Positions 17,343-27,018 of a stretch of DNA of 64,000 nucleotides are shown here, piece by piece. Numbering within the stretch: the first letter of the stretch is position 1; each line of letters opens with the position of its first letter. The translations under genes and the position numbers were made by a program. The stretch spans positions 1 through 64,000 of the forward strand of contig JADJWT010000001.1 in assembly GCA_016716225.1 (NCBI GenBank), given 5' to 3'. Below the pieces are notes generated by a model. The model was not told the DNA's origin and did not search any database. It was given only the letters and a program-made list of their open reading frames with translations. Source of the DNA: Ignavibacteriota bacterium. Its GTDB lineage: Bacteria > Bacteroidota > Ignavibacteria > Ignavibacteriales > Melioribacteraceae.

Positions 17343-18845
17343 ATGAATAAGTACAAATTGTTAGCAATATTATTTTTAAGCATAAATTTTTTTATTTCAT
17401 GTTCCAGCAACCATGATCACGAAGAAGAAGCAGATCATCATGAGCATGAAGGAACTTCAATTACTCAGTTTTCTGATTACACCGAAATCTTTATGGAATA
17501 TCCCGCGCTTGTAGTAAATCAAGAAACAAAATTTTTGATACATTTAACAGACCTAAAAGATTTTAAAGCAGTTACAGAAGGAATTCTAACCGTAACTTTT
17601 AAAAATGATCAAACTGAATTTTCAAAAAAAGAAGATAACCCGGCAAGAGACGGAATTTTTATTCCTGTAATAAAATTTGAAAAAGCCGGAACTTATACTA
17701 TGGAAATTAGCTTAAGAGGAAATCAAGTTTCTGATAATATTATTGTAAATAATGTTATTGTTTTCAGCAGTGAAAATGATATTCCTCATTCACATGAAGA
17801 ATCTCCACCATCTATATCTTTTTTAAAAGAGCAGCAATGGAAAATAGAATTCCACACAGAATTTGTTAAAAAGCAAAATCTTCAATCTTCTGTTATTGCA
17901 ACCGGTGAAATTATTGCAAAGCCTGAATATTATTCAAAAGTTGTTGCCCCGGTTCCGGGTATAGTTTTTCAATCAAATAATTTAAGCTTTCCAAAACAAG
18001 GAATGTTTGTTAATAAAGGAAGTATTTTATTAAATGTTTCACCTTCATCAGATGTAAATGTAAATATCGGCAAAATTAAAAATGATTTTTTACTTGCAAA
18101 ATCTGAGTACGAAAGAGTTCAAAAATTATTTGATAAAAATGCAGTTGCTCAAAAAAGATTGGATGAAGCAAAATTTGATTTTGAGTCAAAGCAAAATATT
18201 TATAATACTATTACACAGCAAGTTAAGTTTACTGAAAATGGATTTGCTGTAATCGCACCAATCAGCGGTTATATCGAAAATATTTCAATTTCATTAGGCA
18301 GTCAAATTGAAATAGGGCAAGAATTATTTACGATAGTTAATCCCTCTAAATTAATTTTAGTTGCAAATTTACCAGCTAACAATTTTAATCAAGCAAATGA
18401 ATCCAAAGATGCATCCTTCAAGGTAGAAGGTTATAATAAGGAATTTTCAATCAGCAAGTTAAACGGAAGAAAAATTTCAGTTTCATCAAGTCTTAACCAA
18501 CAAAATAGAACAATCCCGATTTACTATGAATTTGATAATCCGCAAAATTTAATAAAAGTCGGAATGTATGCTGAAGTATTTGTAAAAACTGGGGAATTAA
18601 AAAATACAATTGTAATTCCGGAAACTGCAATCATAGATGAAGAAGGAATGCATACTGCTTACGTACAAGCAGAAGGTGAAGCATTTGAAAAAAGAATTTT
18701 AAAAACCGGAATTACCGATAACGGGTTAATTGAAGTTTTGGAAGGAATAAATGAGAATGAACGAATTGTAACTAAAGGAGCCTATCAAGTTCGGTTAGCT
18801 GCTCTTTCTCCGGAGTCTGCAATTGGTCATGGTCATGTACATTAA
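17343..18845 (+). CDS. RND periplasmic adaptor with His-rich lipoprotein N-terminus
   Basis: 500 residues. A lipoprotein signal (FFISCSSN) is followed by HDHEEEADHHEHEGT, a likely metal-binding tail, then an extra beta domain (to about residue 150), then the adaptor proper: barrel-sandwich lipoyl halves (VVAPVPGIVF and VIAPISGYIENISISLG) around an alpha-hairpin (LAKSEYERVQKLFDKNAVAQ), and a C-terminal membrane-proximal domain. It ends GHGHVH. It joins the permease at 18861 to the outer-membrane protein at 16103. The His-rich ends suggest Zn, Co, Cd or Ni rather than copper, but this is inference. Confidence 0.85.
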   Translation: MNKYKLLAILFLSINFFISCSSNHDHEEEADHHEHEGTSITQFSDYTEIFMEYPALVVNQETKFLIHLTDLKDFKAVTEGILTVTFKNDQTEFSKKEDNPARDGIFIPVIKFEKAGTYTMEISLRGNQVSDNIIVNNVIVFSSENDIPHSHEESPPSISFLKEQQWKIEFHTEFVKKQNLQSSVIATGEIIAKPEYYSKVVAPVPGIVFQSNNLSFPKQGMFVNKGSILLNVSPSSDVNVNIGKIKNDFLLAKSEYERVQKLFDKNAVAQKRLDEAKFDFESKQNIYNTITQQVKFTENGFAVIAPISGYIENISISLGSQIEIGQELFTIVNPSKLILVANLPANNFNQANESKDASFKVEGYNKEFSISKLNGRKISVSSSLNQQNRTIPIYYEFDNPQNLIKVGMYAEVFVKTGELKNTIVIPETAIIDEEGMHTAYVQAEGEAFEKRILKTGITDNGLIEVLEGINENERIVTKGAYQVRLAALSPESAIGHGHVH

Positions 18846-18860
18846 AATTTTGAGGAAAAA

Positions 18861-21800
18861 ATGTTTGATAAAATAATTCTGTTTTCTTTACATAAAAGAA
18901 TAGTTGTACTCATTGCAGCTATTGTTTTGCTTGCTGCCGGTATATTTATCACTTTTGATATGCCCGTTGATGTTTTCCCGGATTTAACAGCTCCAACTGT
19001 AACAATAATGACAGAAGCTCATGGAATGGCTACCGAAGAAGTTGAAACTCTTGTTTCTTTCCCAATTGAAACTTCCGTAAACGGGGCTACAAATATTAGA
19101 AGAGTTCGTTCTTCAAGCTCTGCCGGATTTTCTATTGTCTGGGTTGAATTTGATTGGGGTACGGATATTTTTTTAGCACGACAAATTATCAGCGAGAAAA
19201 TTCAAACAATGGCAGCTAATTTACCGAAAGGAGTCGGCAATCCGGTTCTTGCTCCAATCTCATCAATTATGGGTGAAATAATGCTGATAAGTTTAAGCAT
19301 AGATGAGAAAAATAATCCGAATAATTTAAATGAAATGGATTTAAGAACTATTGCGGATTTTGACTTGAGACGAAGATTGCTTTCAATATCCGGGGTTTCA
19401 CAAGTGATTCCAATTGGCGGTGCGGTAAAACAATATCAAATTTTAATTTCTCCGGAAAAACTTTCTGCATTTAACATTTCATTAAATGAAGTTTTAATTT
19501 CCGCTGAAAAATCAAATGAGAATGCTTCCGGCGGTTCTTATATGGATTCCGGCAGTGAATATCTAATCCGCGGAATTGGGAATATTAAATCTATTGAAGA
19601 TATTAAAAATAGTGTTGTAACAATACATGATAAAGTTCCAATATTAATTAAGGATATTGCAGAAGTTAATATTGGACCCGCAATTAAAATCGGTGACGGT
19701 TCTAAAAATGCAGAACCGGCTGTAATTTTAACAGTTCAAAAACAACCTCAAACAAATACACTTGAACTTACAGAAAAAATCGAAAGCATATTATTCGAAA
19801 TTAAAAAAACTCTTCCGACTGGAATTTTATTAGACTCGGATATTTTCAAACAATCTGATTTCATCCAAATTGCAATTCAAAATGTTATTGGTGCATTAAG
19901 AGACGGTGCAATTTTAGTAGTAATCGTTATCTTTTTATTTTTATGGAATATTAGAACAACTTTTATTTCGGTTGTTGCAATTCCCCTCTCAATAATTATT
20001 ACAATAATTGTTTTTAAGTTTTTTGATATAATGATAAACACAATGTCGCTTGGTGGTATAGCAATTGCAATTGGAGCGCTTGTTGATGATGCAATTATTG
20101 ATGTCGAAAATGTTTATCGAAGATTAAAAGAAAATATATCCAACAATAAAAATAAAAGTATCGATGCCCTTAAAATTATTTTCGAAGCTTCGAAAGAAAT
20201 TCGTGCTCCTATGGTTAATGCAACTTTAATAATAGTTGTTGTGTTTTTACCTTTATTTTTCTTAAGCGGTGTTGAAGGCAGATTATTAAGACCAATGGGT
20301 TACGCTTACGTTACTTCGATATTTGCATCTCTGTTAGTTGCACTAACTGTTACTCCGGTACTTTCGTATTACCTTTTACCAAACGCAAATTTCATGAAAA
20401 AAGAAGAAGACACTTGGCTTGTTGAAAAATTAAAAAAATATTATAAAAGCACTCTTAATTTCACATTGAAGAGACCAAAATTAATTCTTTCTGCTTCGTT
20501 ATTATTTTTTATTATTTCAATTGCAATTTTACCATTACTTGGAAGATCATTTTTACCGGAATTTAACGAAGGATCATTAACGCTAAGTTTAGTTACGCTT
20601 CCCGGAACATCTTTGGAAGAATCTAATAAAATAGGAAATTTAGCTGAAGAAATTATTTTATCATTTGATGAAGTAAAATCAACCGCAAGAAGAACCGGAA
20701 GAGCCGAATTAGATGAACATGCACAAGGTGTAAACGGTGCAGAATTAGATGTACGTTTTGAACTTCTTAGTAGAACTAAAGAAGAATTTTTAACCGAATT
20801 AAGAAATAAACTCTTAGCTTTACCCGGGACGAATGTTACAATTGGTCAGCCAATCAGTCACAGAATTGATCACATGCTTTCCGGAACCAGAGCCAATATT
20901 GCCGTAAAAATCTTTGGTAATAATTTGCAACAATTACGTTCTTATTCGCAGCTTGTTAAATCGGAAATGGAAAAAGTAGAAGGTGCGGTTGATATTTCCG
21001 TTGATCAAGAAGTTGAAGTTCATCAAACGAAAATCAAATTTAATCGTACTAAAATGGCTCAATTCGGTTTAACAATTGGCGATCTTGCTGAAGCAATTGA
21101 CATAGGATTTAATGGAGAAAGAGTTTCACAAATCAGAGAAGGTCAAAATACTTTTGATTTAATTGTTCGTTATAATGATAACAACAGAGGAAATATTCAT
21201 AAAATTCAGAATGCACTTTTTGATACTCCTTACGGAGTTAAAGTGCCGCTAACACAGCTTGCCGAAGTAGTAAATGAAAAAGGTCCAAACAGAATCAGCC
21301 GTGAAAATGTTCAGCGTAAAATAGTTGTTCAAGCAAATATATCCGGTAGAGATTTAAGAAGTGTGGTTGATGATATTAGAAAGAATATTGAAGCAAATGT
21401 AAATTTTGAGCAAGAATATTTTGTTGAATTTGGCGGTCAATTCGAAAGTGAACAAGAAGCTACAAAAATAATAACTTTGATGAGTTTTGTCTCAATTGGA
21501 ATAATATTTATGATTTTATTCTTTCAATTTGGAAATATAAAATCCGCTCTTTTTATTTTAATAAATTTACCCTTAGCATTAATAGGCGGTATTTGGGCGG
21601 TGTATATGTCTGATGGAATTATCAGTGTTGCATCTTTAGTTGGCTTTATAACTTTATTTGGAATTGCCACACGAAATGGTATTTTAATGTTATCCCATTT
21701 TAAACATCTCATTGATGAAGGTATAGAATTTACTCAAGCAATAATTCAAGGATCTATTGAAAGATTAAATCCTATTCTTATGACAGCAATTACCGCCGGA

Positions 21801-21959
21801 TTAGCATTAATTCCACTTGTTTTAGGAAGCGGCGAACCCGGTAAAGAATTAGAATCCCCAATGGCTATTGTAATTCTTGGCGGTTTAGTAACTTCAACTG
21901 CATTAAATATGATTGTTGTACCAAGTTTGTTCTATAAGTTTGGAAAAAATATTAAGTAA
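18861..21959 (+). CDS. Heavy-metal RND efflux permease, CzcA/CusA family (operon 1)
   Basis: 1032 residues, a full-length HME-RND permease. It has the N-terminal TM1 with MPVDVFPDLTAPTVTIMTE, a duplicated 12-TM plan, and the TM4 proton-relay region GALVDDAIIDVEN (near residue 404). The start has GAGGAA 8 bp upstream. The pump takes metal from the periplasm or inner membrane and drives it out with the proton gradient. It follows the adaptor by 15 bp and is followed by two small membrane protein genes that probably belong to the operon. The exact metal cannot be read from the sequence. Confidence 0.88.
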   Translation: MFDKIILFSLHKRIVVLIAAIVLLAAGIFITFDMPVDVFPDLTAPTVTIMTEAHGMATEEVETLVSFPIETSVNGATNIRRVRSSSSAGFSIVWVEFDWGTDIFLARQIISEKIQTMAANLPKGVGNPVLAPISSIMGEIMLISLSIDEKNNPNNLNEMDLRTIADFDLRRRLLSISGVSQVIPIGGAVKQYQILISPEKLSAFNISLNEVLISAEKSNENASGGSYMDSGSEYLIRGIGNIKSIEDIKNSVVTIHDKVPILIKDIAEVNIGPAIKIGDGSKNAEPAVILTVQKQPQTNTLELTEKIESILFEIKKTLPTGILLDSDIFKQSDFIQIAIQNVIGALRDGAILVVIVIFLFLWNIRTTFISVVAIPLSIIITIIVFKFFDIMINTMSLGGIAIAIGALVDDAIIDVENVYRRLKENISNNKNKSIDALKIIFEASKEIRAPMVNATLIIVVVFLPLFFLSGVEGRLLRPMGYAYVTSIFASLLVALTVTPVLSYYLLPNANFMKKEEDTWLVEKLKKYYKSTLNFTLKRPKLILSASLLFFIISIAILPLLGRSFLPEFNEGSLTLSLVTLPGTSLEESNKIGNLAEEIILSFDEVKSTARRTGRAELDEHAQGVNGAELDVRFELLSRTKEEFLTELRNKLLALPGTNVTIGQPISHRIDHMLSGTRANIAVKIFGNNLQQLRSYSQLVKSEMEKVEGAVDISVDQEVEVHQTKIKFNRTKMAQFGLTIGDLAEAIDIGFNGERVSQIREGQNTFDLIVRYNDNNRGNIHKIQNALFDTPYGVKVPLTQLAEVVNEKGPNRISRENVQRKIVVQANISGRDLRSVVDDIRKNIEANVNFEQEYFVEFGGQFESEQEATKIITLMSFVSIGIIFMILFFQFGNIKSALFILINLPLALIGGIWAVYMSDGIISVASLVGFITLFGIATRNGILMLSHFKHLIDEGIEFTQAIIQGSIERLNPILMTAITAGLALIPLVLGSGEPGKELESPMAIVILGGLVTSTALNMIVVPSLFYKFGKNIK

Positions 21960-21973
21960 AAAATGGAAGGATC

Positions 21974-22324
21974 ATGTGGCAATATATTATTAAAATATTA
22001 GTCTCTGCATTTTTAATTGTTGCAGTTTCTGAAGTCTCTAAAAGAAGTTCTTTAATTGGCGGTATATTAGCTTCGTTACCGCTTGTTTCTGTTCTGGCAA
22101 TTATCTGGCTTTATATTGAAACTAAGGATATTCAGAAGATTTCAAATCTTTCAACAAGTATTTTTTGGCTTGTAATTCCTTCACTTTCATTTTTTATTAT
22201 TTTACCAATACTGCTAAAAACTAAACTGGACTTTTATTTGGCTCTCGTAATTTCAATAGCAATTATGATTGTTCTTTACTATTTGATGATATTTATTCTT
22301 TCTAAATTTAATATACATTTATAA
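21974..22324 (+). CDS. DUF3147-like small membrane protein
   Basis: 116 residues with four predicted membrane helices. The pattern AVSEVSKRSSLIGGILASLPLVS and the later Trp-rich strand match the DUF3147 family, which often follows metal RND pumps. The gene starts 14 bp after the pump and has GGAAGGA upstream. Function unknown; an accessory membrane role is likely from context only. Confidence 0.7.
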   Translation: MWQYIIKILVSAFLIVAVSEVSKRSSLIGGILASLPLVSVLAIIWLYIETKDIQKISNLSTSIFWLVIPSLSFFIILPILLKTKLDFYLALVISIAIMIVLYYLMIFILSKFNIHL

Positions 22325-22340
22325 TAATTTTTGGTGAAGT

Positions 22341-22967
22341 ATGCCATTTAGTTTAGAACAATTTCTTAACATATTTAAAGATTATAACCAAACTGTTTTT
22401 CCGTTGCAGTTATTTTTTAATATTCTAGCTCTAACTTCAATTGTTGTTTTAATTAAAAACTCAAATTACAAAAATAAGATCATCAACGGCACTTTAGCAT
22501 TTTTATGGTTATGGATTGGAGTAGTTTATCACTTAATTTTCTTTACTGTTATTAATAAGGCTGCGTACTTTTTTGCATTAATTTTTATAATACAATCAAT
22601 TATTTTTCTTTATATCGGTTTCTTTAAGAATATTTTCGTTTACGAATTTAGAAAAGATTGGCTAGGAATAATTAGTATTTTAATTATTATTTATGGTTTA
22701 TTAATTTATCCAATTTTAGCATATCTCTTTGGTCATAAATATCCGTATCAGCCAACATTTGGTTTGCCTTGCCCAACAACAATATTCACATTTGGAATTT
22801 TATTATTCGCTAAAAAACCAATCAAATGGTACTTTATCCTTTTACCGCTTATTTGGGCTTTGATTGGTTCTACTGCTGCACTAAAATTAAATATTTATGA
22901 AGATGTAGGTTTATTGATTTCTGGTATTCTTGGATATTTTTTTGTTTTAAGAAATTCTAAATCGTAA
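22341..22967 (+). CDS. DUF6064-like integral membrane protein
   Basis: 208 residues with about six hydrophobic helices. It begins MPFSLEQFLNIFKDYNQTVFP and contains GLPCPTTIFTFGILLF, both typical of the DUF6064 family. It closes RND operon 1, 16 bp after the DUF3147-like gene, with GGTGAAGT as a weak ribosome site. The conserved Cys in LPCPTT could bind metal, but no function is known. Confidence 0.7.
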   Translation: MPFSLEQFLNIFKDYNQTVFPLQLFFNILALTSIVVLIKNSNYKNKIINGTLAFLWLWIGVVYHLIFFTVINKAAYFFALIFIIQSIIFLYIGFFKNIFVYEFRKDWLGIISILIIIYGLLIYPILAYLFGHKYPYQPTFGLPCPTTIFTFGILLFAKKPIKWYFILLPLIWALIGSTAALKLNIYEDVGLLISGILGYFFVLRNSKS

Positions 22968-23341
22968 GATTATTTTCAACTACTTTTTTGCTAAATAACT
23001 AAATTGAAAGTCAATATTAGCTTTATTGAAAATTACAATTTATATAGCCCGCGATTTCTACATCCATATTCCTTGATTCCTTATAGGACTGAAATTTTTC
23101 AAGTATACTCTCTAAATTGCTGCATAAAATTCTACCGCTTTATTCAATCACACTTTATTTGCTTTCAATTATAAATCTCAATTATAAATTCTTTCGCCTC
23201 TTTTATGATTAAAGATATTGTCACATTCTCTTTCTAATCTTTATTGAATTATATTTTAATCTCTTTTTGATTTGCTAGTTTTGTTTTAAAGTTTTTAATT
23301 AGAATGAAGTAAATTTTATTTTGATAATAATTTGGAATTGT
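22968..23341. other. Intergenic, no feature seen except a duplicated promoter segment
   Basis: Most of this is AT-rich with no reading frame. The last 50 bp (TTAATTAGAATGAAGTAAA and following) are nearly identical to the sequence before the paralogous lipoprotein at 46519, so the upstream region was duplicated with the gene. Confidence 0.5.
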
Positions 23342-23689
23342 ATGAAACTTGTAATTTATCTTTTGGTTATTGCTTTTTGTTTAACTGTATTTGGATGTTC
23401 AAATTGTGACGGAGAAAATCCAACTGTTAAATTAGTAAATAACGGATCCGGAAAGGCAGATATTCAAATTAAAACTTCTGGCGGTAATACTGAGAATATT
23501 AATAATGTATTGGTTGGTACTGTATCCTCAAAAAGATCTTTTGATGAAGGCAACATTGAATTTACGATTAATATTCAAGGGGTAAATGAACCAATAGTTT
23601 ATAATTTAAAAGTCTCGTCTTGCCGTGATTATATTGTAACAATTAATGCTGATAATTCTGTTGAAGGTTCTTCTTCAGAAAGGGATTAG
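23342..23689 (+). CDS. Small lipoprotein, near-identical paralog of 46519-46866
   Basis: 115 residues from ATG 23342; an upstream TTG at 23321 would add a non-signal extension and is rejected by comparison with the paralog. The signal peptide ends with lipobox VFGC, then SNCDGENPTVKLVNNGSGKA. The mature part is a short beta-rich domain with Cys at two more places and an unusual SSSERD tail. The protein at 46519 differs at only a few positions and shares the promoter, so this is a recent duplication. Function unknown. It lies between RND operons 1 and 2. Confidence 0.7.
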   Translation: MKLVIYLLVIAFCLTVFGCSNCDGENPTVKLVNNGSGKADIQIKTSGGNTENINNVLVGTVSSKRSFDEGNIEFTINIQGVNEPIVYNLKVSSCRDYIVTINADNSVEGSSSERD

Positions 23690-23759
23690 TGAAATGCGAT
23701 AATTTAAGATTAAAGATAATATTTTTGTGTTTAGTAATTCGTATTGGATTAAAATAAAA

Positions 23760-23850
23760 TTAGTCTGTTGTTACTGATATCTTAAAACTATTATACTCTT
23801 CTTCACTAATCCAAAATTGCAGAGCAACTATTTTTACATTATTAAACTTT
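23760..23850 (-). pseudogene. Remnant of an Eco57I-like methyltransferase C-terminus
   Basis: The minus strand reads NNVKIVALQFWISEEEYNSF and then KISVTTD before a stop. This aligns with the C-terminal tail of the enzyme at 31512 and with the fragment at 30398-30520, whose tail (FKISETTN) is closest. The rest of 23690-24176 shows no gene. Confidence 0.5.
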
Positions 23851-24176
23851 TGCGGCTCGCATCGACAATGTAAAAGAGTCCCAAATGCAGAATTACTGGT
23901 TACCTAGGTATACGCTTTTCGATGGACTTTATGGTCAATAACGATCATAAAATATTTCATATTATTATATATTTCATATCTTTTGCACCACTTCCAAAAT
24001 GATTATAAATCAAATGCGCAAACCAATAAATTTAACTTTCAATATCAACGCATTTTACACTAGGCTTATTTGAAACTTAGAAATAGGTGCAAAGAAATTA
24101 ATATTAATTTCATAATCAAATCTATGTATAAAATTAGTTATTGTATTGCAATACTCAATAGTTTATATTGTAAAAT

Positions 24177-24515
24177 ATGAAAAAATTCTTTTTAAAAACT
24201 AAGATAATTATTGGCATTTGGATTCTTTCAGCCTTACTGTTCTCATTTCTACACTCTGAACTTGGTTTTCTGAGTCACAACGAAAATAATCATTCCGAAC
24301 ACGATTTTTGTAATTTAGTTGACGATAGTACGCCGCCAACTATTAAAATTGTTAAAATTAATTTAATTTTATTTAAAGATTTTATTTCAATAAAACAAAA
24401 ATTCATAGAGCAGAATTTACATGTAGACATAACTAGCTTAATAAATATAGACAAACCACATTTTTTATTAAAAACTAGTAAAGCCTACCTTTCCAAAAAT
24501 TCATTTCTGATTTGA
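24177..24515 (+). CDS. Small exported His-rich protein heading RND operon 2
   Basis: 112 residues with one N-terminal hydrophobic helix (IIIGIWILSALLFSFLHSE), then FLSHNENNHSEHDFCNLVDDSTPP, which holds His, Asp and Cys residues suited to metal binding. Position and general plan match 15640-16065 and 36325-36741, each first in an RND operon. No clear ribosome site is seen. The family is unnamed to me, and the role in metal sensing or binding is inferred from position. Confidence 0.5.
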   Translation: MKKFFLKTKIIIGIWILSALLFSFLHSELGFLSHNENNHSEHDFCNLVDDSTPPTIKIVKINLILFKDFISIKQKFIEQNLHVDITSLINIDKPHFLLKTSKAYLSKNSFLI

Positions 24516-24584
24516 TCTCTTAGTTTTTGCCTTAGTCCTCCCAATGGACATATTATAACATTTATTTATAAACTAGGAGAATTT

Positions 24585-25841
24585 ATGAACAAGTATTTCT
24601 TGTTGTTCGTATTTGCATTTACTTATATTAAGTTATGTGGACAATCAGACAATATAAAGCTATCGTTAAACGATGCTTTAATGATTTCAATAAAACAAAA
24701 TCCTTTATTGATTGAATCAAGTGAACAGATTAACGTTGCTGAAGGGCGATTTTGGAGTGGTATATCTCTACCAAAACCCTTGTTAGACTTAAGTCTTGAA
24801 TTTATACCTATTAGTAAACGATTAAGTAATTATTCTGAGAAAACATTTTCAATCTTGCAAACTTTTGAGTTTCCAACAAACTATTTTCTAAAAGGAAATA
24901 AACTATCAAATGAAAAAGTGATAGCTAATTACCAGCACATTCAAAAAGAAAGGCAAATTATAGCTGAAGTAAAAACCGCATATTATAATGTTTTAACCAA
25001 GCAAGAACTTATTAAATATGCAAAGGAAAATCTTTCTATAAGTGAGGATTTTTATAATAAAGCTAAAATAAGGTATAATGTTGGCGAAGGTACTAATATT
25101 GAACTACTAACAGCAAAGGTACAACTAAGTGAAGCTAACAATAAGTTAAATATATCAGAAAATGAATTTAGGATTTCTTTAACGGAATTAAATTTCCTTT
25201 TAGGAAATGAATCGACAAAACATAACAATTATATACTTACTGATACATTAGAATTCAAGTTATTTAATCTTAATCTTGATGATATTTATTCGCTTTCTTC
25301 TAATAGTAATCCTTCAATAAAAATTGCTGAATTGAATATCGATATATCGTCAGTTGAAAGGACGATTGCTTGGTCTTCATTACTTCCAAATTTTAATCTT
25401 GCGTATTTCCGACAAGATTTAGATGGTAATGGTGGATTCTATGGTGCCTCATTTGGGATTGAAATTCCTTTGTGGTTTTTATTTGAACAGCGCGGTAACA
25501 TAAAGGAAGCCAATGCTAAACATTTAATTTCAGATGCTCTTTATATCCAAACAAAGAATGAAATTTCACTGATTGCAAAGAATGCATATATGTTTTTTTT
25601 AGCTGCTTCTCAACAATTAAGTACTTATACAAATGATATTTTACCACAAGCCGAAGAAGTCTATCGAGCTGGTAAAAATAGTTATGACGTTGGTGAATTG
25701 ACTTACTTAGAATATCTGCAAGTAAAACAATTGCTAAACTCTGCAAAAGAGAACTACATAGTTGCTTTATTCAATTACAATAAATCAATCGCATCATTAG
25801 AAGAAATTTTAGGTAAAAATATAAATGAACTGGAGAATTAA
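24585..25841 (+). CDS. TolC/CzcC-family outer-membrane efflux protein (RND operon 2)
   Basis: 418 residues, ATG with AGGAG eight bases upstream, signal peptide ending near CGQ/SD. Two efflux-protein repeats are visible: LSLNDALMISIKQNPLLIES with YYNVLTKQELIKYAKENLSI, and the second half ending AGKNSYDVGELTYLEYLQV. Only four bases separate its stop from the ATG of the adaptor. It is the outer-membrane duct of the second pump. Confidence 0.85.
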   Translation: MNKYFLLFVFAFTYIKLCGQSDNIKLSLNDALMISIKQNPLLIESSEQINVAEGRFWSGISLPKPLLDLSLEFIPISKRLSNYSEKTFSILQTFEFPTNYFLKGNKLSNEKVIANYQHIQKERQIIAEVKTAYYNVLTKQELIKYAKENLSISEDFYNKAKIRYNVGEGTNIELLTAKVQLSEANNKLNISENEFRISLTELNFLLGNESTKHNNYILTDTLEFKLFNLNLDDIYSLSSNSNPSIKIAELNIDISSVERTIAWSSLLPNFNLAYFRQDLDGNGGFYGASFGIEIPLWFLFEQRGNIKEANAKHLISDALYIQTKNEISLIAKNAYMFFLAASQQLSTYTNDILPQAEEVYRAGKNSYDVGELTYLEYLQVKQLLNSAKENYIVALFNYNKSIASLEEILGKNINELEN

Positions 25842-25845
25842 CATA

Positions 25846-27018
25846 ATGTATAAAAAATTTAATTATATAATATTTATTACCCTAATTACTGTATCATTCA
25901 TAGGTTGCAAGGAAAATATAGAAGTAAAAGCTGAAGAACATTCAGATGATCATAGTGATGAAATTACTTTAACTATGGAAACAATAAAACAAATAAAATT
26001 AGCGACATTCACTGCCTCATTAATTCCAATTAGTGGTACAATTACAATTCCAGCAGAGGTAAAAACAAACCAAGATAATGAAGCTCAAATTGGTTCTCTT
26101 ATTCAAGGTAGAGTGAATAAAGTTTTCGTAAAAGTTGGTGATTATGTAAAAGTCGGACAGGTCTTAATGACAGTTGAAGGGCTTGAAGTAGGTGAAATCA
26201 AATCTGGTTTTCTTAAAGCAAGAGCAAACTATGAATATGCTAAAACTAATTATGAGCGACAAAAAAAATTATTTGAAGCACAAATCGGTTCACAGAAATC
26301 ATTTTTAGAAAGTCAATCTGAATATGTAAAAGCGGAAGCCGAATATCATGCCGAAGATAAAAAAATTCATTCGGTCGGTTTAAGTGATGATGACATTTTA
26401 AAGGAAAATGATGGGGACAAACATACATCAGGTACACTGCCAATTAAATCGTTAATAAATGGAATTGTTATCGAACGAAATGTTGTAATTGGACAACAAG
26501 TAGATGTTTCTACAACGGCATTTAAAATAATAAATACTAGTACTGTGTGGATTGATGGACATGTATATGAAAAGGATCTCAATAAAATTAACAATAACAC
26601 AAAAACTTCATTTCTTACTGGCTCGTCTTCAAGTCATAAATTTTATGGGAATATTATTTATGTTGGTCAAACTGTTGATGATAAAACAAGAACCATTCTT
26701 ATACGTGGTGAGTTCAATAATGCGGGAAATGAGCTAAAACCCCAAATGTTCGGTGAACTACAGATTGAAACCAATTCAAATGTAAAAGCTCTTTTAATTA
26801 CGGAAACATCAATTGTTAAAGATGGAGAAAATTATAATGTATTTGTCCGAACTTCAGATACTAAATTCGAAAAAAGAGATGTTAAAATTGGTTCATCTAT
26901 AAATGGTATGGTCGAGATAAAAGAAGGTATAACGGAAGGTGAAAAAATTGTTACTGATGGTGTCTTTTACTTAAAGAGCGAACTAAAAAAAGATGAATTA
27001 GAGGAGCATGAACACTAA
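25846..27018 (+). CDS. RND periplasmic adaptor lipoprotein (CzcB/CusB type, operon 2)
   Basis: About 390 residues from ATG 25846; the longer frame from 25825 overlaps the outer-membrane gene and lacks a signal. The lipobox is SFIGC, followed by an acidic/His segment (EEHSDDHSDE). Adaptor features are the two lipoyl halves (IGSLIQGRVNKVFVKVGDYV and LINGIVIERNVVIGQQV) around an alpha-hairpin and the C-terminal NVFVRTSDTKFEKRDVKIG strand. It ends KKDELEEHEH. Its stop overlaps the permease start by one base (TAATG), so translation is coupled. Confidence 0.85.
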   Translation: MYKKFNYIIFITLITVSFIGCKENIEVKAEEHSDDHSDEITLTMETIKQIKLATFTASLIPISGTITIPAEVKTNQDNEAQIGSLIQGRVNKVFVKVGDYVKVGQVLMTVEGLEVGEIKSGFLKARANYEYAKTNYERQKKLFEAQIGSQKSFLESQSEYVKAEAEYHAEDKKIHSVGLSDDDILKENDGDKHTSGTLPIKSLINGIVIERNVVIGQQVDVSTTAFKIINTSTVWIDGHVYEKDLNKINNNTKTSFLTGSSSSHKFYGNIIYVGQTVDDKTRTILIRGEFNNAGNELKPQMFGELQIETNSNVKALLITETSIVKDGENYNVFVRTSDTKFEKRDVKIGSSINGMVEIKEGITEGEKIVTDGVFYLKSELKKDELEEHEH